A DNA stretch of 57,025 bases from Actinomycetota bacterium. GTDB taxonomy: Bacteria; Actinomycetota; Actinomycetes; S36-B12; UBA5976. Under the pieces are notes generated by a model. It did not search any database, had not been told where the DNA came from, and was given only the letters and a program-made list of their open reading frames with translations. Position numbers and translations under genes: made by a program. Where the stretch lies: the NCBI GenBank assembly GCA_026392515.1, contig JAPLBY010000010.1, positions 1 to 57,025 of the forward strand, read 5' to 3'. Below, piece by piece: positions 44,734 to 52,814 of the stretch. Position 1 is the first letter of the stretch; each line of letters starts with the position of its first letter.

Positions 44734-45289
44734 GGATTCCAAGCAGTCCGGCGATAGCAAAGTTTTCTGCTGCCTTTGCTTCTGAATTAAATTCAAACCC
44801 AGCTTCAATTCTTTTTGCTGCAGATTGAACTGCGCTGTAAACCATGTGACAGGCAGAATCAATTGCAGTAATTCCAAGCTCGCGGACCGGGCTGATCAAA
44901 CTCATCATGAACTGTCCATGAAGTACCCGTACTACTTCTCGTGACTGATCAGGAAGTGAGGTCTCACTAATCTCTCGAATGATTGAGTGATCTCCGTTTG
45001 CCAAATATAACAACGAACGATTGACCCAAACTCGGATTCTTTCTATCGGGTCTCCGATTTGAGAGATGTGCTGATCAATTTCATTTACAAGATCTGCTAG
45101 ATCGTCGATCAGAAGCTCTGCTAGTACGTGTTCTCGGGAGGAAAAGTATTGGTAAATCGCAGGCCTAGAAAGTCCAGTCAATTGCGCTAATCGACTCATG
45201 GTCAATGACTCAACACCATTTGCGCGACTTTCACTCAGGGCAGCATCCAAAATCTCTGCCTGGCGATTATCGCGGATCTTGGACGTCAT
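44723..45289 (-). CDS. TetR-family transcriptional regulator
   Basis: 188 residues. The N-terminal TetR helix-turn-helix is clear (ILDAALSESRANGVESLTMS then RLAQLTGLSRPAIYQYFSSR). The ligand-binding domain is not recognisable in detail. CATAAT lies 6 bases before the ATG, so it is expected to be leaderless, and two palindromes overlap this promoter, so autoregulation is likely. By position it may control the haem-uptake genes, but the palindrome between those genes has another sequence, so this is only a hypothesis. Confidence 0.87.
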   Translation of the reverse strand: MTSKIRDNRQAEILDAALSESRANGVESLTMSRLAQLTGLSRPAIYQYFSSREHVLAELLIDDLADLVNEIDQHISQIGDPIERIRVWVNRSLLYLANGDHSIIREISETSLPDQSREVVRVLHGQFMMSLISPVRELGITAIDSACHMVYSAVQSAAKRIEAGFEFNSEAKAAENFAIAGLLGIQKG

Positions 45290-45293
45290 TATT

Positions 45294-45319
45294 TAATTAT
45301 GAATTAGTAATTTTTACTA
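45294..45319. promoter_or_regulatory. Overlapping palindromes at the TetR promoter (auto-operator)
   Basis: TAATTATGAATTA at 45294-45306 and TAGTAA-TTT-TTACTA at 45305-45319, both perfect. The first contains the -10 (CATAAT on the minus strand, 45296-45301). Such placement is typical of TetR autorepression. Confidence 0.6.
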
Positions 45320-45368
45320 GCAACCCGTGAGGCTCAAAAATAGAAGATATGAGGCATACATCACTTAA

Positions 45369-45443
45369 TGGAGCCCCCTATCCGATTTGAACGGATGACA
45401 TTCGCTTTACAAGAGCGACGCTCTACCACTGAGCTAAGGAGGC
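45369..45443 (-). tRNA. tRNA-Thr (anticodon TGT)
   Basis: Read on the minus strand: acceptor GCCTCCT with AGGGGGC, D-arm GCTCAGTGGTAGAGC, anticodon stem TCGCT/AGCGA with loop CTTGTAA (anticodon TGT), T-arm with GTTCAAATC, encoded CCA end. Reads ACA, and ACG weakly. 75 nucleotides with CCA. Confidence 0.95.
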
Positions 45444-45513
45444 CGGGAAACTTACCAAAGTAAGATCACCAGTTTCAAAGATTAGTGCATAAATCCTTGA
45501 AGCAAAAATGCGC

Positions 45514-45819
45514 CTATGAATAACGCTCTTTGCGAATCACTTCGGCAGCGCTGACCCAAGCAACAATCGCATAATTTTCAAAGTATTCGGCTTCTAAGTG
45601 GTTCATGATGCTCATACTTAACTCGCGAGAGACCAAACACTGAATCATGATGTTTCCACCATCAACATCTCCAGCACGACGATTTCTAGGGCCTTCGCCG
45701 TTAGCTGCAGTCACCGTGTAGCCAGAAACTCCAAGCTGCTTTAAGTCTTTAGCCAACCTCGCTTTCAAAGCAATTTCAGCAACAATCGTTACCAATGAGA
45801 CTGTATTCAACTCTGACAT
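45514..45819 (-). CDS. sbtB: PII-like signalling protein SbtB
   Basis: 101 residues, PII-like fold. The T-loop region is NGEGPRNRRAGDVDGGNIMI as in SbtB proteins, which bind cyclic AMP and adenine nucleotides and regulate SbtA. The redox C-terminal CGPxGC extension of cyanobacterial SbtB is absent; the tail is SAAEVIRKERYS. Two bases separate it from the sbtA stop, so they form one unit with sbtA first. Confidence 0.85.
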   Translation of the reverse strand: MSELNTVSLVTIVAEIALKARLAKDLKQLGVSGYTVTAANGEGPRNRRAGDVDGGNIMIQCLVSRELSMSIMNHLEAEYFENYAIVAWVSAAEVIRKERYS

Positions 45820-45821
45820 TT

Positions 45822-46799
45822 TTACCCAACCATTCCTTCGAGTGACTGTGCCACTAAGACGATAAGCGGAATGCCGATCGTTAAGTTAAACGGAAACGTA
45901 ATTCCTAGGCTTGCAGCCAAATAGATTCCTGGATTCGCCTCTGGCAATGCAAGTCTGACTGCGGCTGGCGCTGCAATGTATGAAGCGCTTGCTGCTAGAA
46001 CACCAAGTACGGCAGCGCCACCCATTGACAGACCCGATAAGTACCCAAAGACCACGCCAAGAAAGCCTGAAGCAATTGGGAACAGGATTGCAAAGACAAT
46101 TAGCCCAACGCCAGCCGACTTAATGTCTCGCATTCGTCGTCCAGCTAGAGTTCCCATTTCAAGCAAGAACAATGTGAGCATTCCGATAAATAGTGCACCA
46201 AAGAATGGTTCGATTTTTGCGTAGCCAACAACGCCTGTGGCAAAACCTAAAATCAAACCGCCAACAAGTAACAAGATCGATCGACTCGAGAAAATCTCCT
46301 GTAACGATTCGCCCCACGAAATGTCTCGCTTAAGGTGTCGAGTTCCAAGCATTAAGCCAATGATGATTCCGGGAATCTCAAGCAGCGCCAGAAGTGTTGT
46401 AACAAAACCTTCATATTGAATTGACGACTGCTCTAGAAAAACTAAAGCTGCAGTGAAGGTGACCAGCGAGGTAGATCCATAATGCGCAGCAAGTGCACCG
46501 CGATCAATTTCGCTTAACTTGGTTAGCTTTCCACTGAATAGATAAGCCAGTACTGGAATGAGTAAGCCAAGAACAATTGTTGCCAGAGCTGGAATTGCGA
46601 CATCACTCAACTCAGATTGGCGAAGGGCAACACCACCTTTAATACCGATTCCTAATAGCAGGTAAATAGATAAGCCCTGATAAATCGGATCCGGCAATCG
46701 CAAGTCGCCCTTAACCAAAACGGCCAAAAGTCCAAGGGCAAATGCCAAAACTGGTGGCGAAGTTAAGTTCGCGATGATTACTTGCGCTGAGGAATCCAT
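45822..46799 (-). CDS. sbtA: SbtA-family sodium-dependent bicarbonate transporter
   Basis: 325 residues, about ten membrane helices. The family motifs HYGSTSLVTFTAALVFL and SYIAAPAAVRLALPEANPGIYL are clear. In cyanobacteria SbtA is a high-affinity Na+/HCO3- symporter for the carbon-concentrating mechanism. No carbon-fixation genes are in the window. In a heterotroph it might supply bicarbonate to anaplerotic carboxylases and purine or pyrimidine synthesis. TAGCAT lies 7 bases before the ATG (leaderless). Confidence 0.87.
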   Translation of the reverse strand: MDSSAQVIIANLTSPPVLAFALGLLAVLVKGDLRLPDPIYQGLSIYLLLGIGIKGGVALRQSELSDVAIPALATIVLGLLIPVLAYLFSGKLTKLSEIDRGALAAHYGSTSLVTFTAALVFLEQSSIQYEGFVTTLLALLEIPGIIIGLMLGTRHLKRDISWGESLQEIFSSRSILLLVGGLILGFATGVVGYAKIEPFFGALFIGMLTLFLLEMGTLAGRRMRDIKSAGVGLIVFAILFPIASGFLGVVFGYLSGLSMGGAAVLGVLAASASYIAAPAAVRLALPEANPGIYLAASLGITFPFNLTIGIPLIVLVAQSLEGMVG

Positions 46800-46832
46800 T
46801 AATTCGATGCTAACAAATTAATTTGGATTCAC

Positions 46833-47798
46833 TTACGGATGGCGGATTTTTGCCAATTCGTAGAGGGCGATTCCAGCAGCAACTCCAGCATTTAAAGATT
46901 CTGTCTCGTCAAACATTGGAATCGACACGATCATGTCGCAGGTGTCTCGGACCAAGCGTGACATACCAGTTGCTTCGCCACCAACGACCAAAACAATCGG
47001 GCCAGCGGCGATTTCTCTGCTGACATCTTGCACGAAAGTGTCACCATCGGAATCAAGTCCGATGATGGTGCAGCCTGCACGCTTGAATTCAACTAGAGAT
47101 CTCGTTAAGTTCACGGCTCGGGAAACTGGAACTCGGGTCGCTGCGCCAGCTGAAGTTTTCCAAGCTGATGCAGTCATGCCCGCAGCTCGGCGTTCTGGAA
47201 CCAATACGCCATCAACGCCAAAGGCGGCTGATGAACGAATTACTGCACCTAAGTTACGAGGATCCGTAACACCATCAAGAGCAACTACGAAGGCTGCTTC
47301 ATCATTATTGAAGGCATCTTCAAGTAGATCGATTGGATCAAGGTAAGAATATGGCGGGATCCGAAGTGCGACACCTTGGTGAACAGCGCCATCAGTATTG
47401 CGATCTAATTCAGTTCGTGGGGCTTCCAGGAACGGTAGTCCGCGATCATTAGCTAACTGCAAAATTTCTTTTACGCGATCATCGGCATCCATAAACTGCT
47501 GCATGTAAAGCGCATTTGCTGGAATGTTGGCGCGAAGTGCTTCAAGAACTGAGTTACGTCCGGCTACCCATTCGATTCCGTCACGATCGCGGGGACGGCT
47601 TACGCGAGTTGAGCCACGCTTTTCGGCAGCTCTTTCAGCGGCACGTGCTCGCTTTGCAGCCGGGTGCTTATCGCGCTCAGTTGCCTTTGGAGTTGGACCG
47701 CGACCTTCAAGTTTTTGCTTACCGCGGCCACCAGAGCCAGCGGTTGCACCTTTTTTGGAGGTGCGAATCGCACCTTTGCGCTTGGAATTGCCAGCCAT
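46833..47798 (-). CDS. rlmB: 23S rRNA (guanosine-2'-O-)-methyltransferase RlmB (SpoU family)
   Basis: 321 residues. Long basic N-terminal tail (about 80 residues, SKRKGAIRTSKKGATAGSGG ... AAKRARAAERAAEKRG), as in actinobacterial homologues, then an RNA-binding domain and the SPOUT knot with LDGVTDPRNLGAVIRSSAAFG, VLVVGGEATGMSRLV and SIPMFDETESLNAGVAAGIALYE. Methylates G2251 in the peptidyl-transferase region. One-base overlap with cysS. Confidence 0.92.
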   Translation of the reverse strand: MAGNSKRKGAIRTSKKGATAGSGGRGKQKLEGRGPTPKATERDKHPAAKRARAAERAAEKRGSTRVSRPRDRDGIEWVAGRNSVLEALRANIPANALYMQQFMDADDRVKEILQLANDRGLPFLEAPRTELDRNTDGAVHQGVALRIPPYSYLDPIDLLEDAFNNDEAAFVVALDGVTDPRNLGAVIRSSAAFGVDGVLVPERRAAGMTASAWKTSAGAATRVPVSRAVNLTRSLVEFKRAGCTIIGLDSDGDTFVQDVSREIAAGPIVLVVGGEATGMSRLVRDTCDMIVSIPMFDETESLNAGVAAGIALYELAKIRHP

Positions 47799-49195
47799 TA
47801 CTTCTCCAGATTCCAGCGCACACCATCAGATGTGTCTTCTAAGGCGATGCCGGCATTCCGCAAGGAATCGCGGATGGCATCTGCAGCATTAAAGTTTTTA
47901 TTTTCCTTAGCTGCGTTACGAACTGCTATTGATTGTTGCACAAAGTAATCAAGTGCTGATTCAAGTTGTTGTGCGTTCTTGCTGTCATCAGCCCAAGTTG
48001 GTGAAAGTGGATCAACACCCAAAACATCAAGCATTTGGCGAACGGCGGTCAGGCAACCAGTAAGGGCTGCAGCGTCTGCCTTTTTAGCAAGCAAAGTATT
48101 GCCTTCGCCAACAACTTCATGCAGCGCAGCAAGAGCCGCCGGAACGTTTAAGTCTTCGTTCATTGCTGATGCAAAATCTGAATTAATTGCCGAGGAAGTT
48201 AACTCAACATCGCCAACAATTGCAGCCGCGCGCTCTACGAAGTTTTCAATTCTCTGGAATGCCACCGCAGATTCTTGCAATGCGCTATCAGAAAATTCCA
48301 AGTTGCTGCGGTAATGCGCACTAGCTAAGTACCAACGAAGTTCAATTGGGCGAACTCGCTTTGCAACTTCAGTAACTACCAATGAGTTACCAAGTGACTT
48401 CGACATTTTTTCGCCAGCAGTCGTTACCCACGCATTGTGTAACCAAAAGTTTGCGAAGTCTTGTCCAGCTGCTTTGGACTGCGCAACTTCGTTTTCATGG
48501 TGCGGGAAAACTAAATCCAATCCACCACCATGAATATCAAATGCATCACCTAAGTAAGCCTGTGCCATTGCGGAACATTCAATGTGCCATCCAGGTCGAC
48601 CGTTACCCCAAGGAGTTGGCCATGAAGGTTCGCCCGGCTTTACCGATTTCCAAAGTGCGAAGTCGCGGGAATCCTTCTTGCGAGATTCACCTTCAGAATC
48701 TCCCGCAGGAAGTAGGTCATCGATTTTTTGACCCGAAAGTTTTCCATAATCCGCAAATGACCGAACATCAAAGTAAACATCGCCATCGGCAGCATAGGCA
48801 TGCCCACGCTCAATCAAAGTTTGCATTAGCTCAATCATTTGGGTGATGTGACCAGTTGCGCGTGGTTCAACAGTTGGTGGGGTGCATCCAAGAATTTCAT
48901 AAGCTTTTTGGAATTCGCGTTCGTAATGCGCAGCAACTGCCCACCATGGACGATTCTCTACAGATTCTTTTGCCAGGATCTTGTCATCAATGTCAGTTAC
49001 GTTGCGAACCAGCGTTACTTCATAGCCAGAAGTTCTTAGCCAGCGAGCCAAAACATCGAAAGCTACGCCAGAACGAATGTGACCAACGTGTGGGGCAGAT
49101 TGCACGGTTGCGCCACAGACATACATTGAAACTTTGCCGTCAACCAACGGAGTAAATTCTCGGACTGCTCGAGTTGCAGTGTCATAAAGGCGCAC
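47798..49195 (-). CDS. cysS: Cysteinyl-tRNA synthetase
   Basis: 465 residues. Class I synthetase: HIGH-type motif CGATVQSAPHVGHIRSG, Zn-binding GWHIECSAMAQ, KMSKS loop EKMSKSLGNSLVV, C-terminal DALR and CysS-tail NAADAIRDSLRNAG. GTG start at 49195 (MRLYDTATR). TAACCT, overlapping the ispF stop, lies 6 bases before it and might be an internal promoter. Conserved neighbourhood: ispF upstream, rlmB downstream. Confidence 0.94.
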   Translation of the reverse strand: MRLYDTATRAVREFTPLVDGKVSMYVCGATVQSAPHVGHIRSGVAFDVLARWLRTSGYEVTLVRNVTDIDDKILAKESVENRPWWAVAAHYEREFQKAYEILGCTPPTVEPRATGHITQMIELMQTLIERGHAYAADGDVYFDVRSFADYGKLSGQKIDDLLPAGDSEGESRKKDSRDFALWKSVKPGEPSWPTPWGNGRPGWHIECSAMAQAYLGDAFDIHGGGLDLVFPHHENEVAQSKAAGQDFANFWLHNAWVTTAGEKMSKSLGNSLVVTEVAKRVRPIELRWYLASAHYRSNLEFSDSALQESAVAFQRIENFVERAAAIVGDVELTSSAINSDFASAMNEDLNVPAALAALHEVVGEGNTLLAKKADAAALTGCLTAVRQMLDVLGVDPLSPTWADDSKNAQQLESALDYFVQQSIAVRNAAKENKNFNAADAIRDSLRNAGIALEDTSDGVRWNLEK

Positions 49196-49204
49196 TGTTC
49201 AAGG

Positions 49205-49693
49205 TTACCGATCTTGCGGGGCTTCTAATAATGCTGAAGCGATGGCTGCGACACCTTCGCCACGGCCGGTCAATCCAAGACCGTCAGTTGTGGTGCCAGC
49301 TAATGAAACCGGTACTCCACCCAATGCTATAGACATTGCAGATTGAGCCTCTTCACGGCGGGAACCAATCTTTGGTGAATTGGCAATGACCTGAACGCTG
49401 ACGTTCACGATCTTCCAACCAGCACTGGCTACCTGGGATGCGACTTCTTTCAATAGATCTTCGCCCGATGCCCCAGACCACTTTGGATCTGAAGTACCAA
49501 ACACTGAACCCAAGTCACCCATGCCAGCAGCGGACAAAATTGCATCGCAGGCAGCATGTGCAGCAACGTCACCGTCAGAGTGACCTTCGCAGCCTGAAGT
49601 TTCATCTGGCCAATTCAGGCAAGCCAAAAACATAGGCCGTCCACTTACTAGTGGGTGCACGTCAATACCAGTTCCAATACGCAAGTTACTCAC
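49205..49693 (-). CDS. ispF: 2-C-methyl-D-erythritol 2,4-cyclodiphosphate synthase
   Basis: 162 residues. MEP-pathway isoprenoid enzyme. Seen: the Zn site GIDVHPLV and the second loop [33 protein letters not shown], and the C-terminal [18 protein letters not shown]. Overlaps ispD by eight bases. Confidence 0.94.
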   Translation of the reverse strand: MSNLRIGTGIDVHPLVSGRPMFLACLNWPDETSGCEGHSDGDVAAHAACDAILSAAGMGDLGSVFGTSDPKWSGASGEDLLKEVASQVASAGWKIVNVSVQVIANSPKIGSRREEAQSAMSIALGGVPVSLAGTTTDGLGLTGRGEGVAAIASALLEAPQDR

Positions 49694-50375
49694 TTGTTGC
49701 CTCCAACAAACTCAATGCGTGCTTTACATCTGCCATCGTTGTAATTTTCAATGAGCGTTCGTCACCGGCCACGGTAAGAACCACAATCCCGAGGGCGTCC
49801 ATCAATCCCGCGTCATCAGTAGCAACTACTTCTGGATTTTGATAAGCCAAATCTAAAGTTGCTCGATCGAATCCTTGTGGTGTTTGAACTCGACGTAATT
49901 GATTTCGATCAACGGTTTCGATTGCAATCCCGTTATTGTTTACTCGCTTGATTGTGTCCACTAGTGAAAGTACTGGGATCACTGCCTTGGCGCCATTGCG
50001 AACTGCATCCACGACATTCTGAGTTACTTTAATTGGCACGAGTGGTCGAGCTGCGTCATGCACTAAAACAATTGAGACATCTTCCGGAACCATGCGTAAG
50101 GCCTTTGCAACTGACTCTTGGCGATGTTCCCCACCGGCTACGATATGTATCTCAGCATCAACTTGAGCTAGTTGCGCGCGGGCTTCATCTAATGCATCTG
50201 CAGGAGCTGCGATTATCAAAACGTCGGCGACTGCGCTCATTGCTAATGCGCTACGAGTAAGTAACGACAGACCACCTAAAGCAAGAAATGCTTTCGGCAC
50301 GTCCGCACCTAAGCGAACGCCTGATCCAGCGGCAGGAATAATTGCCGCCACTCGTCCAGTAGCGGCAGTCGACAT
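49686..50375 (-). CDS. ispD: 2-C-methyl-D-erythritol 4-phosphate cytidylyltransferase
   Basis: 229 residues. MEP pathway. Nucleotide-binding [31 protein letters not shown], and [17 protein letters not shown] are all present, and [11 protein letters not shown] in the C-terminal region. Shares a base with the carD stop (TAATG), so carD-ispD-ispF(-cysS-rlmB) is one unit. Confidence 0.93.
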   Translation of the reverse strand: MSTAATGRVAAIIPAAGSGVRLGADVPKAFLALGGLSLLTRSALAMSAVADVLIIAAPADALDEARAQLAQVDAEIHIVAGGEHRQESVAKALRMVPEDVSIVLVHDAARPLVPIKVTQNVVDAVRNGAKAVIPVLSLVDTIKRVNNNGIAIETVDRNQLRRVQTPQGFDRATLDLAYQNPEVVATDDAGLMDALGIVVLTVAGDERSLKITTMADVKHALSLLEATSE

Positions 50376-50980
50376 TAGGAAGCCAATACCTCGTCGAGGA
50401 CTTCCTCGGCGCGAACTTCATTAGTTTTTTCAGCTAATGCAATTTCGCTAATCAACTGAGTGCGAGCGCGAGCAAGCATGCTCTTTTCGCCAGTTGAAAG
50501 TGGCTTCTTTTGCGCGCGACGCCATAGGTCACGCACAACTTCAGCAACCTTAATAACGTCACCTGAAGAAAGCTTTTCGGTATTTGCCTTGAATCGGCGA
50601 GACCAGTTCGCAGGATCTTCAACGTATGGCATACGTAGCACGCCAAAAACTTTTTCTAGGCCAGCTTGGCTAGTCACATCGCGAACGCCCACTAAGTCCA
50701 AATTGTCAGAAGGCACACGAACGGTCAGATCACTCTGGTGAACGCGAAGTACTAAATACTCACGCTCTTCGCCCTTGATGGTGCGCTTTTCTTTCGAAAT
50801 GATGTCTGCTGCGCCGTGATGTGGATAGACGACAGTTTCCCCAAAAACCCCTAAAACAATGGGGATTTTGACTTGTTTCTGATTTCTGCGAATTTGGCCC
50901 TTTGGCCCGCTGGTTGCAAAAAGCCTGAAAAATCGCGCAAGTAGACTAGGGACTAACAGATTTTTGAATAAGCGTTTCAT
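50375..50980 (-). CDS. carD: CarD-family transcriptional regulator (start uncertain)
   Basis: CarD binds the RNA polymerase beta subunit and stabilises the open complex, particularly at rRNA promoters. The core [20 protein letters not shown] to the end matches the family over its full length (about 160 residues). The first in-frame ATG is at 50980 and would add about 40 basic residues ([14 protein letters not shown]...) absent from homologues; neither SD nor a TANNNT box stands before it, and it lies 19 bases from the divergent lipoprotein start. An ATT at 50860 would give exactly the family length, but is a rare start. I report the longest frame; the true start is probably internal. Confidence 0.85.
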   Translation of the reverse strand: MKRLFKNLLVPSLLARFFRLFATSGPKGQIRRNQKQVKIPIVLGVFGETVVYPHHGAADIISKEKRTIKGEEREYLVLRVHQSDLTVRVPSDNLDLVGVRDVTSQAGLEKVFGVLRMPYVEDPANWSRRFKANTEKLSSGDVIKVAEVVRDLWRRAQKKPLSTGEKSMLARARTQLISEIALAEKTNEVRAEEVLDEVLAS

Positions 50981-50998
50981 CTAGAGGGGACTAGTTTC

Positions 50999-51532
50999 AT
51001 GGCACGTAAGAACATCGCAGTAGCAGCCTTTGTCAGCGCTGCCGTACTTCTGCTTAGTGGTTGCGCCACTGGCTTTGATGCTGCAACGAATGCCCAGGGC
51101 GACTCCGGAAACGGCCGAAGCACTGATGTTGGCTCGCTTCAAATTCGCAACGCAACTGTCGTGGCTGATCCTGAAGATCCAACCCGTGCCACAGTATTGA
51201 TGACTGTCATTAATACTGACGAAGCTGCAGATGATGTTCTAAACGGCGTTGCTGCGGCAAAGTCCGTTGGTGTAGTTGGCGAAGTTAACATTCCACTTCC
51301 CCACAAAGAAGTTGTAAACATCGGTTTTGAATCTGAATACCGAATTGTTTTAACAAGTGTTACTGGCGGGCTTGAGCCTGGAACATATGTAAATCTTTCC
51401 TTTATGTTTGCCAATGGCCAATCAGCACCAATGTCGTTGTTGGTGAATTCAAAGTCAGGCATTTACGCAGACACAGAGATTCCAGCTGCAACTGCTGAGG
51501 TCGCTCCAGAACCTATGCCAAGCGCTTCCTAA
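50999..51532 (+). CDS. Lipoprotein with a PCu(A)C-like beta-sandwich fold
   Basis: 177 residues. N-terminal signal with lipobox LLLSGC (lipidated Cys about residue 22). The domain from about residue 45 (SLQIRNATVVADPEDPTRAT ... LEPGTYVNLSFMFANGQSAP) follows the pattern of PCu(A)C/DUF461 copper chaperones, but the metal-binding His and Met positions are not kept (SEYRIVLTSVTG where homologues have HLML). A copper role is therefore doubtful. GAGGGG precedes the ATG. Divergent from carD. Confidence 0.72.
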   Translation: MARKNIAVAAFVSAAVLLLSGCATGFDAATNAQGDSGNGRSTDVGSLQIRNATVVADPEDPTRATVLMTVINTDEAADDVLNGVAAAKSVGVVGEVNIPLPHKEVVNIGFESEYRIVLTSVTGGLEPGTYVNLSFMFANGQSAPMSLLVNSKSGIYADTEIPAATAEVAPEPMPSAS

Positions 51533-51551
51533 ATAACGCTTTGAGAGCTAA

Positions 51552-52727
51552 CTAAGAAGTTGGCTCTGGCGTGGCCGCGTCGGTAACTTCTTCTAGCGGT
51601 TCTTCTGAAGGCATTTCGGTTGGTTCATCTGATGGGAACTCAGTTGGAACAACTTCGGCTGGTGCATCAGTTGGAGGAATAGTCGGCTCAGGTAGTCCTT
51701 GGGATACCGCGTCAACGCCGGCAGTACGAATCTGCTCAGGTACTTCATAAAATCCCGAAATTGGTAATGTGCCTTGCGAATCTAAGCGAAGTGCGAATCT
51801 AGAAAACGCTCTACCAAGCATTTCGTTTGCACCATTGCAGACAGAAATTGAGTAGAGATTGATTGCCTGCCAAGGAAGCGCGGCTTCATCACTTCCTGGC
51901 ACCGGTAAAGGGGGCAATTCTGAATCAATTTCGGCGGTAACGATGGAATTGGAAGTTTTAGTGCGGAATTGAGTGCCCGCAGAATAGATGCTTTCAGAAT
52001 CAACACCTACTGAGCTTTGTGCTTGATCTCCAGTGATACGTATGGTCTGAGCAGAATTTCCAAGAGCAAAGGATGCTGGAAGCACTGAAAGCGTTCCTTC
52101 ATTTTGGATTTCTATTGCGATAGCTTCAGAATCAAAAACTTCATTTGCAGTAAGGCCGCTCGGAGTCCCTGGCCATCCTTGAGGGTCTAGGCGGGTCATC
52201 CATTCATTGAGTGCTTCTATGTCTTGAGGTCTTACTGATGGTCGCAATACAACTGGGGAGTCGGTCAGTTCTAGGTCTGGATTAAGTGCTTGTAGTTCAG
52301 GATCAGCCCACGAGGTCATCTCTCCCGAGAGCGCCTTATGTAAGAGCGAAGGACTAAAGAGCACTCCATCTAAGCCTTCCACTGACACTGAAATAGCCAC
52401 AGCATCTAAACCAACAGGGGAGCTCGCAACTACATCGCATGAGGGTGCAAATCCCAAAGTTGAAATAACAACGTCCGCTTGTGTGTTTGTATCGACAATT
52501 GATCCAGTAAATCCAAGACAGTTCTCTGTCAATCCATCGATCCAGGTTTGTGCCACTTCAGAGAAATCGTCCGGAACAGAAAGTGTTAATGAGCCATCAA
52601 CGCAGGTTACATAACGCTCAGCAATTTCCGCTTTTACTTCTGGTGGCATTGGTGGGGTACATGCTGTTAACGCAAACGTTGCCGCTAGCGCAACTACCAC
52701 CAAACTAAATGAGTTTCGTTTTTTCAA
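51552..52727 (-). CDS. PstS-like extracytoplasmic lipoprotein with Pro/Glu-rich tail
   Basis: 391 residues from TTG 52727 (MKKRNSFSLVVVALAATFAL), giving a proper signal peptide with lipobox LTAC. The frame is open to 52808, but the upstream part is a hairpin. The body looks like a phosphate-type periplasmic binding protein (DGVLFSPSLLHKALSGEMTSWADPELQALNPDLEL, compare PstS ..ISAIFKGTITKWDDPAIKALNP), but the phosphate-site SGTS motif is lacking. The C-terminal about 60 residues are Pro/Glu/Ala-rich (PTDAPAEVVPTEFPSDEPTE). It follows pstS, so a role in phosphate sensing or capture is inferred. Confidence 0.75.
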   Translation of the reverse strand: MKKRNSFSLVVVALAATFALTACTPPMPPEVKAEIAERYVTCVDGSLTLSVPDDFSEVAQTWIDGLTENCLGFTGSIVDTNTQADVVISTLGFAPSCDVVASSPVGLDAVAISVSVEGLDGVLFSPSLLHKALSGEMTSWADPELQALNPDLELTDSPVVLRPSVRPQDIEALNEWMTRLDPQGWPGTPSGLTANEVFDSEAIAIEIQNEGTLSVLPASFALGNSAQTIRITGDQAQSSVGVDSESIYSAGTQFRTKTSNSIVTAEIDSELPPLPVPGSDEAALPWQAINLYSISVCNGANEMLGRAFSRFALRLDSQGTLPISGFYEVPEQIRTAGVDAVSQGLPEPTIPPTDAPAEVVPTEFPSDEPTEMPSEEPLEEVTDAATPEPTS

Positions 52728-52761
52728 TTCCCATTCCACCTTTCGATATTTCTTATATGAA

Positions 52762-52797
52762 AAGTGTGTGCGACCACATTTGTGATCGCACACACTT
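52762..52797. terminator. Long hairpin between pstS and the PstS-like lipoprotein gene
   Basis: AAGTGTGTGCGA at 52762-52773 pairs perfectly with TCGCACACACTT at 52786-52797, with inner CACA/TGTG. On the minus transcript it is followed by only a short T run. It probably limits read-through from pstS or stabilises its mRNA. Confidence 0.6.
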
Positions 52798-52814
52798 ATT
52801 TCTTTCATTCGTTA

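Noticed and set aside
50861-50980. N-terminal extension of CarD as a real domain
   Set aside because: It has no resemblance to CarD N-termini, has no start signal ahead of it, and covers the region where the divergent lipoprotein promoter should be.
52728-52808. Longer N-terminus of the PstS-like lipoprotein
   Set aside because: It is the translation of a hairpin, and would destroy the signal peptide; TTG 52727 gives a normal lipoprotein leader.
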